From Tepidamorphaceae bacterium (lineage in GTDB: Bacteria > Pseudomonadota > Alphaproteobacteria > Rhizobiales > Tepidamorphaceae): a stretch of DNA of 64,000 nt. Of the stretch, positions 1 through 8,707 are shown one piece after another. The stretch's first letter is position 1; every line of letters begins with the position of its first letter. The stretch is taken from positions 248,001 to 312,000 of the forward strand of contig JANQNT010000023.1 of the NCBI GenBank assembly GCA_028279445.1, read 5' to 3'. A model generated the notes under the pieces. It saw only the letters and a program-made list of their open reading frames with translations, ran no database searches and was not told the DNA's origin. A program made the translations under genes and the position numbers.

Positions 1-648
1 CATCAAGTTGGCAGTGGTCAAAACGCCGCCGCGCGCGCCAATCGCGACATGGGTCGCAAAGAGCGGCTCTTCGCCACTGAGCACGGAGATCTTGTCTCCC
101 GCAGCAGCGACAACCCGGATGAACTGCGGCACGTCATAGCTTGAGTACTTCATGCCAATGATCGTCCCGTCATCGGCAAGCGCGCCGACGGTCTCGGCCT
201 CAAGCGCGACGTTTGTGCGGCCCGGAATCTCATAGAGAAGAATGGGTGCGTCGACGGTTGATCGAAGCCGCCGGAAATAGGCTGCCACGCCCTCCTGCGT
301 GCCCGTCGCATAGTAGGGCGTGATCACCATCAGGGCATCCGCGCCGGCATGCGCAAAGTCCTGGGCAGCCTGGCGAGCATCTTCGAAGCCTGTGGCCAAC
401 ACTCCGGGGATGACGGGGCACCGATCGGCAGCTTCGTCAACGACCGTTTCGACGACTTGTGCCCGCTCGGCTTGGGACAACGCGGCGTATTCCCCCGTGC
501 CACCAATGGGCACCAGGCCATGCACACCGGAACCGAGGAGTCTTTTCACGAGCTTCCGCAAAGCCAGAAAGTCGATGCGCCCGCTTGAATCGAATGGCGT
601 CACGAGCGCGGGAAAGATGCCTTCAATACGATCAGAAGCCAAAGCCAT
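1..648 (-). CDS. DHDPS/NAL-family lyase, 3' end outside window
   Basis: This is the N-terminal 216 residues of a dihydrodipicolinate synthase/N-acetylneuraminate lyase-family class I aldolase; the gene runs off the left edge. Visible hallmarks are the GGTGE substrate loop (about residues 49-53), the catalytic Tyr139 in YEIPGRT and the Schiff-base Lys167 in GMKYSS, so the barrel looks functional. The ATG at 648 lies only 8 bases behind the stop of the GntR gene, so the two are probably co-transcribed. The family splits or joins 2-oxo acids with an aldehyde, and some members deaminate cyclic imines. The divergent glutamate-semialdehyde dehydrogenase suggests a proline-like or 2-oxo-acid catabolic role, but the substrate cannot be fixed from sequence. 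Confidence 0.9.
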   Translation of the reverse strand, partial: MALASDRIEGIFPALVTPFDSSGRIDFLALRKLVKRLLGSGVHGLVPIGGTGEYAALSQAERAQVVETVVDEAADRCPVIPGVLATGFEDARQAAQDFAHAGADALMVITPYYATGTQEGVAAYFRRLRSTVDAPILLYEIPGRTNVALEAETVGALADDGTIIGMKYSSYDVPQFIRVVAAAGDKISVLSGEEPLFATHVAIGARGGVLTTANLM

Positions 649-656
649 GACAGGAC

Positions 657-1448
657 CTACCCAGATGTCTGGTTCTGGGCATATCCGGCCAGCGCACCAG
701 CGGCACCCTCGTGGTCAGGCAGCGGGGCTGACACCGACGACAACAGGTTCTCTTCATTGAATTCCCGGAGGCGCTTCACCAGGATCACGTGGAGTTCCGA
801 GGCAGCGGCTTCGGCGCCATTGGGATCCTGCTCGACGATGCAATCGACGAGATTGCCAAATGCCGAGAACAACGCTTCGAGGTATTCTTGGACGGTTTGC
901 CCGTCGCGAGGAGAGTAGGCGAAGGGCAAGCGCATCATGCGCAACCCAACCGTCAGCAGCTTCGAGAAGGCTTCGGTCACATAGCTATTGTGGCCCGCCG
1001 TCGCAATCTGCTGGTACAGCTGCATTTCAAGGTCCGCCACCTGCCCGCTCAGGGCGTCCGTTCCGACCTTCTCACCTCGGCCAACGCGCACAAACTCGTC
1101 GTAAGCGGATTTGATCTTTGGGATTTCATCGTCCCACCGCCGTAGGGCTGCCAAGCGGCACGCGGCACGTCGGTTGAGGTCCATGGCCTCCATGAAACGC
1201 GGCAGATCGGGAAGGATCAGGGCTGTCACGCGTGCGCCGCGCTTGGGCCCAAACTGAATAAGCCCATCGGACACGAGGCGGATTAGCGCCTCGCGTACAG
1301 GTGTCCGCGAGGTTCCATAACGTTCTGCCAGGGCGCTTTCGTCGATGTCTTCGCCGGGCCTGATGGCCAGCCGAAGGATGTCCGATCTCAAGCGCTCATA
1401 CACGCCGCCGGATGGTTGCTTTGACTGTCTTGGCACGACCGATCTCAT
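657..1448 (-). CDS. GntR-family regulator, FCD type
   Basis: The 263-residue protein has an N-terminal winged helix (about 15-75) with the recognition-helix motif SRTPVREAL at 47-55. An all-helical FCD ligand-binding domain fills roughly 85-235. Such proteins usually repress neighbouring catabolic genes until they bind an organic acid. It is the first gene of a two-gene unit with the DHDPS-family lyase and diverges from the PruA-like dehydrogenase, and TTGTAT repeats lie in the shared intergenic region. Control of the lyase and the dehydrogenase is therefore likely. The effector is unknown. Confidence 0.9.
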   Translation of the reverse strand: MRSVVPRQSKQPSGGVYERLRSDILRLAIRPGEDIDESALAERYGTSRTPVREALIRLVSDGLIQFGPKRGARVTALILPDLPRFMEAMDLNRRAACRLAALRRWDDEIPKIKSAYDEFVRVGRGEKVGTDALSGQVADLEMQLYQQIATAGHNSYVTEAFSKLLTVGLRMMRLPFAYSPRDGQTVQEYLEALFSAFGNLVDCIVEQDPNGAEAAASELHVILVKRLREFNEENLLSSVSAPLPDHEGAAGALAGYAQNQTSG

Positions 1449-1465
1449 TTCGTATGAATCTGGTG

Positions 1466-1482
1466 TTGTATTTTGTATACTC
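1466..1482. promoter_or_regulatory. Candidate GntR operator
   Basis: The short region between the divergent GntR and PruA-like genes contains two direct TTGTAT copies (1466 and 1473). The second overlaps the palindrome GTATAC (1475-1480). FCD-type GntR proteins often bind sites with a TGTATACA-like core, and a similar but better palindrome precedes another GntR gene at 44133. Binding is inferred from position and motif only. Confidence 0.4.
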
Positions 1483-1563
1483 TCCGAATACTAAACAGCA
1501 TCATTACGGTATGGCAAGTGGAATTCTTGTCCCGTGCAACCAAAATCGCTGCAGGAAGCCAAT

Positions 1564-3210
1564 ATGCTGAGCAACGCGCCTGAGGCCGCCATTGCGCGCC
1601 CATACACGCCCGAAAACGAGCCCGTCTTCGACTATGCGCCTGGCTCGCAAGAACGGGCATCGCTTAAGAGCGCCCTCGCCGACACGGCCAGGGACCGCAT
1701 CGCGATTCCTTTGCGGATCGGCGGACGGGCGGTTGAGACAGGCAGGACGGCGCAAGCCGTCATGCCGCATGACCATCGCCATGTTCTTGCCCACGCCCAT
1801 CTTGCAGGCGTTGCCGAAACAGACGCCGCTATCACCGCTGCGCTCGATGCGGCGCATGACTGGTCGCGGGCGAGTTGGACGGACCGCGCGTCGGTGTTTT
1901 TGAAGGCGGCCGACCTGTTATCGGGTCCCTGGCGCAGCCGGCTCAACGCGGCGACCATGCTCGGTCAGTCGAAGACCGCGCATCAGGCCGAGATCGATTC
2001 TGCCGCCGAACTGATCGACTTCCTGCGCTGGAACGTCAGTTTCGCCGGACGCATCTATGAAGAACAGCCGGTGTCGCCCGACGGTGTCTGGAACCGCGTC
2101 GACTATCGTCCGCTCGAAGGCTTCATCTTCGCCGCCACGCCCTTCAATTTCACGGCCATTGCCGCGAACCTACCCAGTGCTCCGGCGATGATGGGCAATA
2201 CGGTGGTGTGGAAACCGTCACCGGCGGCCATGCTTTCGGCACACCTCGTGATGGAGCTGTTCCGCGAAGCTGGTCTTCCCGACGGAGTCATCAACATGAT
2301 CAACGGTGACGCCGGACAGATCGCCGATGTGGTGCTGGCCAACGAGCATCTGGCTGGCGTCCATTTCACGGGCTCGACCCGGATCTTCAATGCAATCAAC
2401 ACCGCCGTCAACGACCGCGTGAGCGGCTACCGGACCTACCCGCGCATTGTCGGCGAGACCGGCGGCAAGAACTTCGTGCTGGCCCACCAGAGTGCGGATC
2501 TCGACGCGCTGGCCACCGCCATCATCCGTGGCGGCTTTGAGTATCAGGGCCAGAAATGCTCTGCCGCGTCCCGCATTTTCGTCCCACAAGACCTGTGGCC
2601 CGCGCTGCGGGAGCGCCTGCGCGATGAGATCGCGACGATCCGCGTGGGGGATGTCGCAGATTTCAGTCATTTCATGGGTGCGGTCATCGATGAAAAAGCG
2701 TGGTCTCGTCACGCAGCGGCGATCAATGCCGCACAGGCAAGCAACACCGAAGAGATCCTGGCCGGTGGCGGGACAGACAACGGCCGCGGATTCTTCGTCG
2801 ATCCCACGCTGATCGAAACCACCGATCCCGCATCACCGCTTCTGCGCGATGAACTGTTCGGGCCCATCGTCACAGTGTTCGCCTATCCAGATGACCGCAT
2901 GGACGACACTTTGGACATCATCGATCGGGGCAGTGCCTTTGGTCTGACCGGCGCCGTCTTCGCCCAGGACCGTAAGGCGGTCACCGCGGTTTCCAACCGG
3001 CTGCGCAACACTGCTGGCAACTTTTATATCAATGACAAGCCGACCGGCGCGGTCGTCGGGCAACAGCCATTCGGCGGTGCACGCGCTTCCGGCACCAACG
3101 ACAAAGCGGGGTCGATGTGGAACCTGATGCGCTGGACCTCGCCACGCACCCTCAAGGAGACATTCGTGCCGGCAACAGATTATCGCTACCCCTTCATGGC
3201 CGAGGCGTAG
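1564..3210 (+). CDS. pruA: L-glutamate gamma-semialdehyde (P5C) dehydrogenase
   Basis: This 548-residue protein is a RocA/PruA-type monofunctional dehydrogenase that oxidises glutamate-5-semialdehyde to glutamate with NAD(+), the last step of proline and arginine catabolism. The aldehyde dehydrogenase fold is complete, with catalytic Cys332 in YQGQKCSAAS, general-base Glu298 in IVGETGGKN and the TPFNFTAIA substrate segment. I chose the ATG at 1564 because AGGAAG lies about 7 bases upstream; an in-frame GTG at 1534 would add ten residues. A strong hairpin terminator follows. The divergent GntR regulator and DHDPS-family lyase suggest use with an imino acid or another 2-oxo-acid source. Confidence 0.93.
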   Translation: MLSNAPEAAIARPYTPENEPVFDYAPGSQERASLKSALADTARDRIAIPLRIGGRAVETGRTAQAVMPHDHRHVLAHAHLAGVAETDAAITAALDAAHDWSRASWTDRASVFLKAADLLSGPWRSRLNAATMLGQSKTAHQAEIDSAAELIDFLRWNVSFAGRIYEEQPVSPDGVWNRVDYRPLEGFIFAATPFNFTAIAANLPSAPAMMGNTVVWKPSPAAMLSAHLVMELFREAGLPDGVINMINGDAGQIADVVLANEHLAGVHFTGSTRIFNAINTAVNDRVSGYRTYPRIVGETGGKNFVLAHQSADLDALATAIIRGGFEYQGQKCSAASRIFVPQDLWPALRERLRDEIATIRVGDVADFSHFMGAVIDEKAWSRHAAAINAAQASNTEEILAGGGTDNGRGFFVDPTLIETTDPASPLLRDELFGPIVTVFAYPDDRMDDTLDIIDRGSAFGLTGAVFAQDRKAVTAVSNRLRNTAGNFYINDKPTGAVVGQQPFGGARASGTNDKAGSMWNLMRWTSPRTLKETFVPATDYRYPFMAEA

Positions 3211-3257
3211 CAACGACCGACCTCGTTTCCCGGCGGACCACCTCCCTCCACCTTCCC

Positions 3258-3281
3258 GGCGGCGAAAGCCGCCTGGTTTTT
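3258..3281 (+). terminator. Rho-independent terminator after pruA
   Basis: A perfect six-base stem GGCGGC/GCCGCC closes a GAAA tetraloop (3258-3273) and is followed within three bases by a run of T residues (3277-3281). It lies 48 bases past the pruA stop and separates that gene from the PhnF-like regulator downstream. Confidence 0.85.
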
Positions 3282-3448
3282 GTATCGCTCTGGCTTCCCT
3301 ACGTGGCTCCATAGCCGCCAGATACACGCCCGACCGGCGGCATCAGAGCGACAGCAAGCAGCAGTCCCAATTGCATTTCAATAGACCAAGTTGAGCGGCA
3401 CGACCGCGAGATACCTTTCAACGTACAAATGCGATATGGGTGAGCGGC

Positions 3449-4198
3449 ATGGCGTCAAAATCGAGGGAATGCTCCGCAATGCGGCAGTCGGGCAAAATAC
3501 TCTGGCGGGAAATCGAACAAGTGCTCAGTGACGACATTGTCAACGGCATCTACCCCGCAGGAAGTCGACTGCCGAAGGAAGCTGAACTCGCGCTCCGCTT
3601 CGGGGTTAATCGTCACACGATACGCCAAGCACTTGCCGCGTTGCGCGATCGTGGTGCCATCAGCATCGAGCAAGGGCGGGGGATGTTTGTTCGGGCTCCC
3701 CGGCTGGCCTACCCCATCAGCCAACGCACCCGCTACACGGAGAACATCTCCCGCCTCGATCAGAAGCTGCGGTTCTCCGGCCGCCTGCTGCGGAAATGGG
3801 CTGAGCCGGCTGGCGAGCATGTTGCGCGCGACCTCGACATTTCTGAGGGCGAGGCCTGCGTCGCTTTCGATGATCTGCGCGAGATCAACGACGAACCGGT
3901 GAGCTTGACCACCCACCGCTTTCCGGCCGCACGCTTCGAAGGCATCGCGGAAATCTTCGAAGAGCTCGGGTCGATTACGCAGTCCCTCAAGCGCTTCGAC
4001 GTTGACGACTATCAGCGGCGGTTCACCCGTACACATGCCCGCGAGGCAACGCTCGAAGAGGCCGCGGCATTGCAGATTCGGCATGGCACACCCGTGCTTG
4101 TCGTTGAAGCCATCAATGTCGACGAAGCTGGCGCGCCCATCGAACTCGGCGTAACGCGGTCGCAAGGTGGCCGGTTCGAGGTTATCTTCGAAACCTAA
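3449..4198 (+). CDS. GntR/HutC-family regulator, PhnF-like (UTRA domain)
   Basis: A winged helix at about 25-90 (FGVNRHTIRQALAALRDRG) is joined to a UTRA ligand domain. This is the HutC branch of the GntR family, and the best resemblance I can recall is to PhnF, the phosphonate-operon regulator. The ATG at 3449 has GGTGAG upstream; a GTG at 3440 and an ATG at 3479 are alternatives. It lies directly upstream of a Ugp-like ABC importer and a phosphodiesterase, so it probably controls uptake of a phosphorus-containing organic compound. The 9-mer GTCTATTGA occurs both upstream of this gene (3378-3386, reverse orientation) and upstream of the importer (4203-4211). Confidence 0.8.
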   Translation: MASKSRECSAMRQSGKILWREIEQVLSDDIVNGIYPAGSRLPKEAELALRFGVNRHTIRQALAALRDRGAISIEQGRGMFVRAPRLAYPISQRTRYTENISRLDQKLRFSGRLLRKWAEPAGEHVARDLDISEGEACVAFDDLREINDEPVSLTTHRFPAARFEGIAEIFEELGSITQSLKRFDVDDYQRRFTRTHAREATLEEAAALQIRHGTPVLVVEAINVDEAGAPIELGVTRSQGGRFEVIFET

Positions 4199-4202
4199 AT
4201 TC

Positions 4203-4218
4203 GTCTATTGATCTAGAT
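4203..4218. promoter_or_regulatory. Candidate operator of the PhnF-like regulator
   Basis: GTCTATTGA (4203-4211) overlaps the palindrome ATCTAGAT (4211-4218) in the 156-base gap before the binding-protein gene. The reverse complement of the same 9-mer occurs at 3378-3386, upstream of the regulator gene. Two copies at the two promoters of one putative regulon fit autoregulation plus control of the importer, but one 9-mer pair can arise by chance. Confidence 0.35.
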
Positions 4219-4354
4219 GTAATTTGCTTGTCACGAACTGAACCTATGGCTGTCGCCGCGATCGGGCGGAACATCGCGGCGCCAAGCCTGCGGGCGGTAC
4301 CGAACACAGGACCCCGCTTCCGGTTGCACGACATTTTGGCAAACGGAGGCATCA

Positions 4355-5662
4355 ATGCGCATTTCCCTGACAGTTGGCGCGGGACTGGCCGCGCTAGCAG
4401 CCACGACGACATTTGGCTTGGCGGCTTTCTCAACGCCTGCCAAGGCAGATCAGGTCGAACTGGTTGTCCAGTACACCCAATCGCAGATCTTCGGCGGCGT
4501 CTTCGACGCCCTGAAGGAAGAGTTTGAGGCGCAGAACCCAGACGTGACCGTGACCTTCCGCGGTGCGCACAACACCTATGGCGACAACGTTCAGGCGCTC
4601 TTGCGTGAGGCCACCGTCGGAGACATGCCGCATGTAAACTATCTCGGCCTGTCTTTTCTTCCGACGATCGCGGATCGCGGTTTGGCCGTTGATTTGGCGC
4701 CCTTGATGGAAGCCGAAGGAGAAACGTTTGAGGAGAACGGCTGGACAGAATCTCTGCAGAGCGTCGGTCGCTTTGGCGGTCGGCAATTGGCGCTGCCATT
4801 CGCCATTTCCATGTCATTGACCTACTACAACGCCGATCTCGTGCGGGAGGTCGGCGGCGATCCGGACAACATGCCCTCGGACTGGGACGGCATCATCGAA
4901 CTCGCGGGCGCCATCGATGCGCTGGGGCCGGACTATGCGGGGATGTATATCCCCTATTCCGCCAACTGGTATGGCGCCTGGTACTTCCAGGGCGCACTGT
5001 TCAGCCATGGCGGGGAGATGATGCAGCCCGGGGCCACCGAGGTTTCAATAACCGGCGATCCCGCCTGGCAGACGGCCATTGGATTGTATGACCGTATGGC
5101 CGAAGAGGGCGGCCTGAAGGCCGTCGGCGACCAGGCTCAGCGACAGCAGTTCATCGCCGGCCGGATGGGATTTGTCATCGATTCCATTTCAAGACTCAAC
5201 AATTTCGAACAGTCGATCGGCGAGCGCTTCGACTTCCGAACATCGCCGCATCCAATGGGCGTCGAGGACGGCCGCCTGCCGACGGGGGGCAACCTGGCGA
5301 TGATTACGACGGCCGCCGCGGACGATCCCGCTGTCCTCGATGCGGCATGGCGCTGGGTGAAATTCTCGACCGGCCCCGTTGGCACCACGCAGGTGATCAA
5401 GTTGGTCGGCTATACGCCCGTCAACACATTGGCGCTTGAAGATCCCGATCTGCTCAAGGGCTATTTCGATACGCGGCCGAACCACCGCACGGCGGTCGAC
5501 CAGATCGGGGTTGTCCGCGATTGGTTCCAGTTTCCAGGTGAGAACGGGTTGCGCATCGACACGATCATCGGGGAGCACCTGGAGGGCATTGTCGACGACT
5601 CACTGACGCCCGACGACGCACTCGTCTCGCTCGAAGAAGAGATCAATCGCCTTCTGCCTTGA
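4355..5662 (+). CDS. ABC importer substrate-binding protein (UgpB-like)
   Basis: This 435-residue periplasmic protein belongs to solute-binding family 1. Residues 1-31 form a Sec signal peptide with cleavage after AKA, and the remainder has the two-lobe architecture of UgpB and sugar-binding proteins. GGAGG lies five bases before the ATG. It starts a five-gene run (binding protein, ATPase, two permeases, phosphodiesterase) with overlapping downstream genes. UgpB-type proteins bind glycerol-3-phosphate or glycerophosphodiesters, but the family also binds many sugars. The PhnF-like regulator and GpdQ-like enzyme favour a phosphodiester or phosphonate ligand. Confidence 0.88.
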   Translation: MRISLTVGAGLAALAATTTFGLAAFSTPAKADQVELVVQYTQSQIFGGVFDALKEEFEAQNPDVTVTFRGAHNTYGDNVQALLREATVGDMPHVNYLGLSFLPTIADRGLAVDLAPLMEAEGETFEENGWTESLQSVGRFGGRQLALPFAISMSLTYYNADLVREVGGDPDNMPSDWDGIIELAGAIDALGPDYAGMYIPYSANWYGAWYFQGALFSHGGEMMQPGATEVSITGDPAWQTAIGLYDRMAEEGGLKAVGDQAQRQQFIAGRMGFVIDSISRLNNFEQSIGERFDFRTSPHPMGVEDGRLPTGGNLAMITTAAADDPAVLDAAWRWVKFSTGPVGTTQVIKLVGYTPVNTLALEDPDLLKGYFDTRPNHRTAVDQIGVVRDWFQFPGENGLRIDTIIGEHLEGIVDDSLTPDDALVSLEEEINRLLP

Positions 5663-5687
5663 CCGGCAAACGCTGCCCTTCCACATC

Positions 5688-5714
5688 GGCCCGGCCGTTG
5701 CGCACGGCCGGGTC
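5688..5714 (+). other. Intercistronic hairpin after binding-protein gene
   Basis: CCCGGCCGT (5690-5698) pairs perfectly with ACGGCCGGG (5704-5712) around a TGCGC loop, and two more outer pairs are possible. No T-run follows, so it is not a classical terminator. Such stems between a binding-protein gene and the rest of an ABC operon commonly stabilise the upstream mRNA and lower downstream expression. That role is inferred here. Confidence 0.6.
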
Positions 5715-5731
5715 ATCTTGCGAGCAGATCA

Positions 5732-6958
5732 ATGGCCCACATCCAGATTCAAGATCTGAACAAGTCATTTGGCGACACGCCTGTCCTGCGGGGCATCGAC
5801 TTGTCGATCCATGAGGGTGAGTTCCTCGCGATTCTTGGGCCATCGGGGTGCGGAAAATCGACGCTCCTGCGCATCATCGCTGGCCTTGAAACACATGATA
5901 GCGGCTATGTTCGCATGGGCGGAAACATCATGGACGGGCTCGCGCCAAAGGCACGAGACGTAGCCGTCGTCTTTCAGTCATATGCGCTCTATCCGCATAT
6001 GACGGTGGCCCAGAACCTCGCCTTGCCGCTCGTCATGCGCGAAACAACGCGCGTCCAACGCCTGCCGTTCATGGCGCACATCAGCGGCGCCGTGAAACGA
6101 AAGCGCGTTGATATCCAATCCGCTGTCGAACGGGCCGCTGTCCAGGTCAGGATCGCCGAGTTACTCGACCGAAAACCCGCGCAGCTTTCCGGCGGGCAGC
6201 GCCAACGCGTTGCGCTGGCCCGGGCGCTGATCCGCAAGCCCAAGCTGTTTCTGCTCGACGAACCGCTTTCGAACCTCGATGCGACGCTAAGGTCCAGCAC
6301 ACGGACCGAAATCGTTCAACTCCAGAAGCGGCTCGGAACCACGGCCATCTACGTGACCCACGATCAAACGGAGGCCATGACGATGGCCGACCGTATCGCC
6401 ATCATGATCGACGGTCGCGTGGCACAGGTCGGCACCGCACGCGAAATCTACGATCGGCCCAAAGACGTGCATGCCGCATTGTTCGTCGGCACGCCAAAAA
6501 TGAACCTTTTTGACGGCCGGATCGATGGTGGGGTCGTGCGTCTGGCAAAGACCGGAACGGTCCTTGCGCACATAGCTGAGGGAATCGACGGCCCGGTCCA
6601 GGTCGGCATTCGCCCAGAGCATGTCGTTCTCAAAACCGAGTTTGACGAAGGCGCCATTCCGGTTGTGGAGACACATCGGGAGTTTCTTGGATCGGAGGCC
6701 CTGATCCATTTCGGGATCGGCGGTGGTGCGCCAGACATCAGCGGCGTTGCGCGGCTTGACCCGGATGCGCTCGACAAGCTGGCACCCGGACAGACCGTGT
6801 CCGCATGCTTCCGCCCGGGCGGATTACATCTGTTCGATCAAAGTGGCCTACGGCTCGAATTGTCCGGCGAAAACCTGTCGCCAACAGCGACGACCGCGTT
6901 AAGCGATAAAGAGACAGCTCTTGATGAACACCCAATCCCCATCATCGCTGGCATCTGA
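5732..6958 (+). CDS. ABC importer ATPase, UgpC/MalK type
   Basis: The 408-residue ATPase has Walker A GPSGCGKST (36-44), signature LSGGQRQRVALARAL (152-166), Walker B LFLLDEP (172-178) and the H-loop VTHDQ. A C-terminal TOBE/MalK regulatory region follows. The segment before the signature motif, around residues 103-125 (basic, RETTRVQR onward), is longer than in typical UgpC proteins. The gene overlaps the next permease by about 35 bases, showing tight coupling. It energises the importer encoded at 4355-8707. Confidence 0.92.
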   Translation: MAHIQIQDLNKSFGDTPVLRGIDLSIHEGEFLAILGPSGCGKSTLLRIIAGLETHDSGYVRMGGNIMDGLAPKARDVAVVFQSYALYPHMTVAQNLALPLVMRETTRVQRLPFMAHISGAVKRKRVDIQSAVERAAVQVRIAELLDRKPAQLSGGQRQRVALARALIRKPKLFLLDEPLSNLDATLRSSTRTEIVQLQKRLGTTAIYVTHDQTEAMTMADRIAIMIDGRVAQVGTAREIYDRPKDVHAALFVGTPKMNLFDGRIDGGVVRLAKTGTVLAHIAEGIDGPVQVGIRPEHVVLKTEFDEGAIPVVETHREFLGSEALIHFGIGGGAPDISGVARLDPDALDKLAPGQTVSACFRPGGLHLFDQSGLRLELSGENLSPTATTALSDKETALDEHPIPIIAGI

Positions 6959-7880
6959 GCGCCCCAGTCCGGCGCCGTCCGCGGCCGGCGTGCTCAAGGC
7001 GCCGCCTCATCTGGCAAGCACCTTCATTGGCTGGAGCTTTGTGCTGCCATTTCTTGTGGCGCTGTCCGTGTTCGTGCTGGCGCCCACAGCGGCGGTCATC
7101 GCCATCTCATTCACGGACTGGCAGCTCGGCCGGGACACCATCTCCTTTGTCGGTTTGGAAAACTACCGCGCGCTGCTGACCGCCCGCGTTCCCCGCATTT
7201 CGGCGGCCAACACCATCATCTATGCGCTAATGGTGACGCCATTATCTGTGATCCTCGGCCTCTGGCTGGCCATCTTGATCGAGAGTTCACCTATGGGCCG
7301 CGCATTCTTCCGCTCGGCCTGCTTCCTGCCAGTTGTTTCAACCACCGTCGCGATGGCCATCGTCTGGGAGTTTCTGCTGCACCCCACCCTTGGCCCCGTG
7401 AACTCGGCATTGCTGCTATTCGGTTTGCCGGCGCAGCGATTTCTCAGTGATGCCGCTCTGGTGCTACCAACTCTCGCTTTCATCGCCATATGGGAAAACG
7501 CCGGCTACACGATGGTTCTGTTCGTGGCCGGCCTCAAATCGATCTCAGCCGAGCTCTACGACGCTGCCGCGGTTGATGGTGCCGATCGGCCGTGGGAGCG
7601 GTTCTGGACCGTCACCTTCCCGCTGCTTGGCCCGACCATGGTGTTCGTCGTCATCATCATGCTGTTGCGGTCTTTTCGCGTGTTTGAAACGGTCGCAACG
7701 CTCACGGGAGGCGGGCCGCGCCGCGCCTCCGAGGTGATGCTCTACACCATTTATCAAGAGGGATTTCAGTTCTTCCAGGTCGGCTACGCCTCCGCGATCA
7801 CGGTCGTCTTCGTCATCTTTCTGCTGGTACTCACACTCGTCAATTTCCGTTTGATGGACCGCTCGGTGCACTACAAATGA
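6924..7880 (+). CDS. ABC importer permease, UgpA/MalF type
   Basis: The 318-residue membrane protein has a proline/serine-rich cytoplasmic N-terminus of about 35 residues and six predicted transmembrane segments. The EAA loop lies near the C-terminal half (YDAAAVDGADRPWERFWTVT). I placed the start at the ATG at 6924; a TTG just upstream is in frame. The stop overlaps the next permease start as ATGA. It forms one half of the translocation pore of the Ugp-like importer. Confidence 0.9.
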   Translation: MNTQSPSSLASERPSPAPSAAGVLKAPPHLASTFIGWSFVLPFLVALSVFVLAPTAAVIAISFTDWQLGRDTISFVGLENYRALLTARVPRISAANTIIYALMVTPLSVILGLWLAILIESSPMGRAFFRSACFLPVVSTTVAMAIVWEFLLHPTLGPVNSALLLFGLPAQRFLSDAALVLPTLAFIAIWENAGYTMVLFVAGLKSISAELYDAAAVDGADRPWERFWTVTFPLLGPTMVFVVIIMLLRSFRVFETVATLTGGGPRRASEVMLYTIYQEGFQFFQVGYASAITVVFVIFLLVLTLVNFRLMDRSVHYK

Positions 7881-8707
7881 AGATGCCGACGCGCTTCCAG
7901 ATCACCCGCCTGGCGATATTGACGCTGGCCGCCACTCTCCTGCTGTTGCCGTACATCTACATGGTCGGCTTTTCGCTGAAGCCGGTCGACGAGATCTTCG
8001 CCGGCGGGCTGAGCCCGCTCCCTCGTGAGTTCGCCGGCATTGCAAACTACCTCGGCGCGCTCGAACGCGAGCCCTTGTTGAGATATCTGGCTAATGGCGT
8101 CATCGTCTGCGCGGGGATCTTGTTCTTTCAGCTTCTGTTTGCGGTGCCTTGCGCCTATGCAATGGCCAAACTCCGCTTCCCGGGCCGCTCACTGATGCTT
8201 GGCATTGTGCTGTTTGGCCTGCTCATTCCGATTCAGGCGACGTCACTACCCATCTATGTCGGCCTGGCCTGGACCGGCCTGACCGACACCTACACAGCGC
8301 TCATCGTTCCCTTCATTTCTTCGGTTTTCGCCGTTTTCCTGTTCTACCAGTTCCTTCGGACCATTCCTGATGATCTGCTTGATGCCGCCCGTCTCGACGG
8401 CTGTGGCGAGATCAGCATCGTGGTGCGGATCGTCTTGCCGCTCATCATGCCCGCCGCCACGGCCTTCGGCATCTTCTCGGTGGTATCTCATTGGAACGAT
8501 CTGTTCTGGCCGCTTGTCATCACCCGCTCGCCTGAGTTGAACACCCCGCCGCTCGGCATCCTCGCCTTCCGATCAGAGGAAGCCGGCGACAGCTATGGCG
8601 AGTTGATGGCCGGAACGGCGATCATCACGGCGCCACTCGTCATTGCCTTCCTCCTGGCGCAGCGCCGCTTCATCGAGGGAATCAGTCTGGGTGCGCTGAA
8701 GGGATGA
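7877..8707 (+). CDS. ABC importer permease, UgpE/MalG type
   Basis: The 276-residue inner-membrane permease has six predicted helices and the EAA-loop motif LLDAARLDGCGEISIVVRI. The C-terminus FIEGISLGALKG is the classic MalG/UgpE ending. The start codon overlaps the previous stop, and the stop overlaps the start of the phosphodiesterase gene, so all three are translationally coupled. It is the second pore subunit. Confidence 0.91.
   Translation: MKMPTRFQITRLAILTLAATLLLLPYIYMVGFSLKPVDEIFAGGLSPLPREFAGIANYLGALEREPLLRYLANGVIVCAGILFFQLLFAVPCAYAMAKLRFPGRSLMLGIVLFGLLIPIQATSLPIYVGLAWTGLTDTYTALIVPFISSVFAVFLFYQFLRTIPDDLLDAARLDGCGEISIVVRIVLPLIMPAATAFGIFSVVSHWNDLFWPLVITRSPELNTPPLGILAFRSEEAGDSYGELMAGTAIITAPLVIAFLLAQRRFIEGISLGALKG

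Noticed and set aside
1-648. Assignment as the hydroxyproline-pathway deaminase
   Set aside because: The family fits, but the neighbouring dehydrogenase is PruA-type rather than ketoglutarate-semialdehyde type, so the specific name is not supported.
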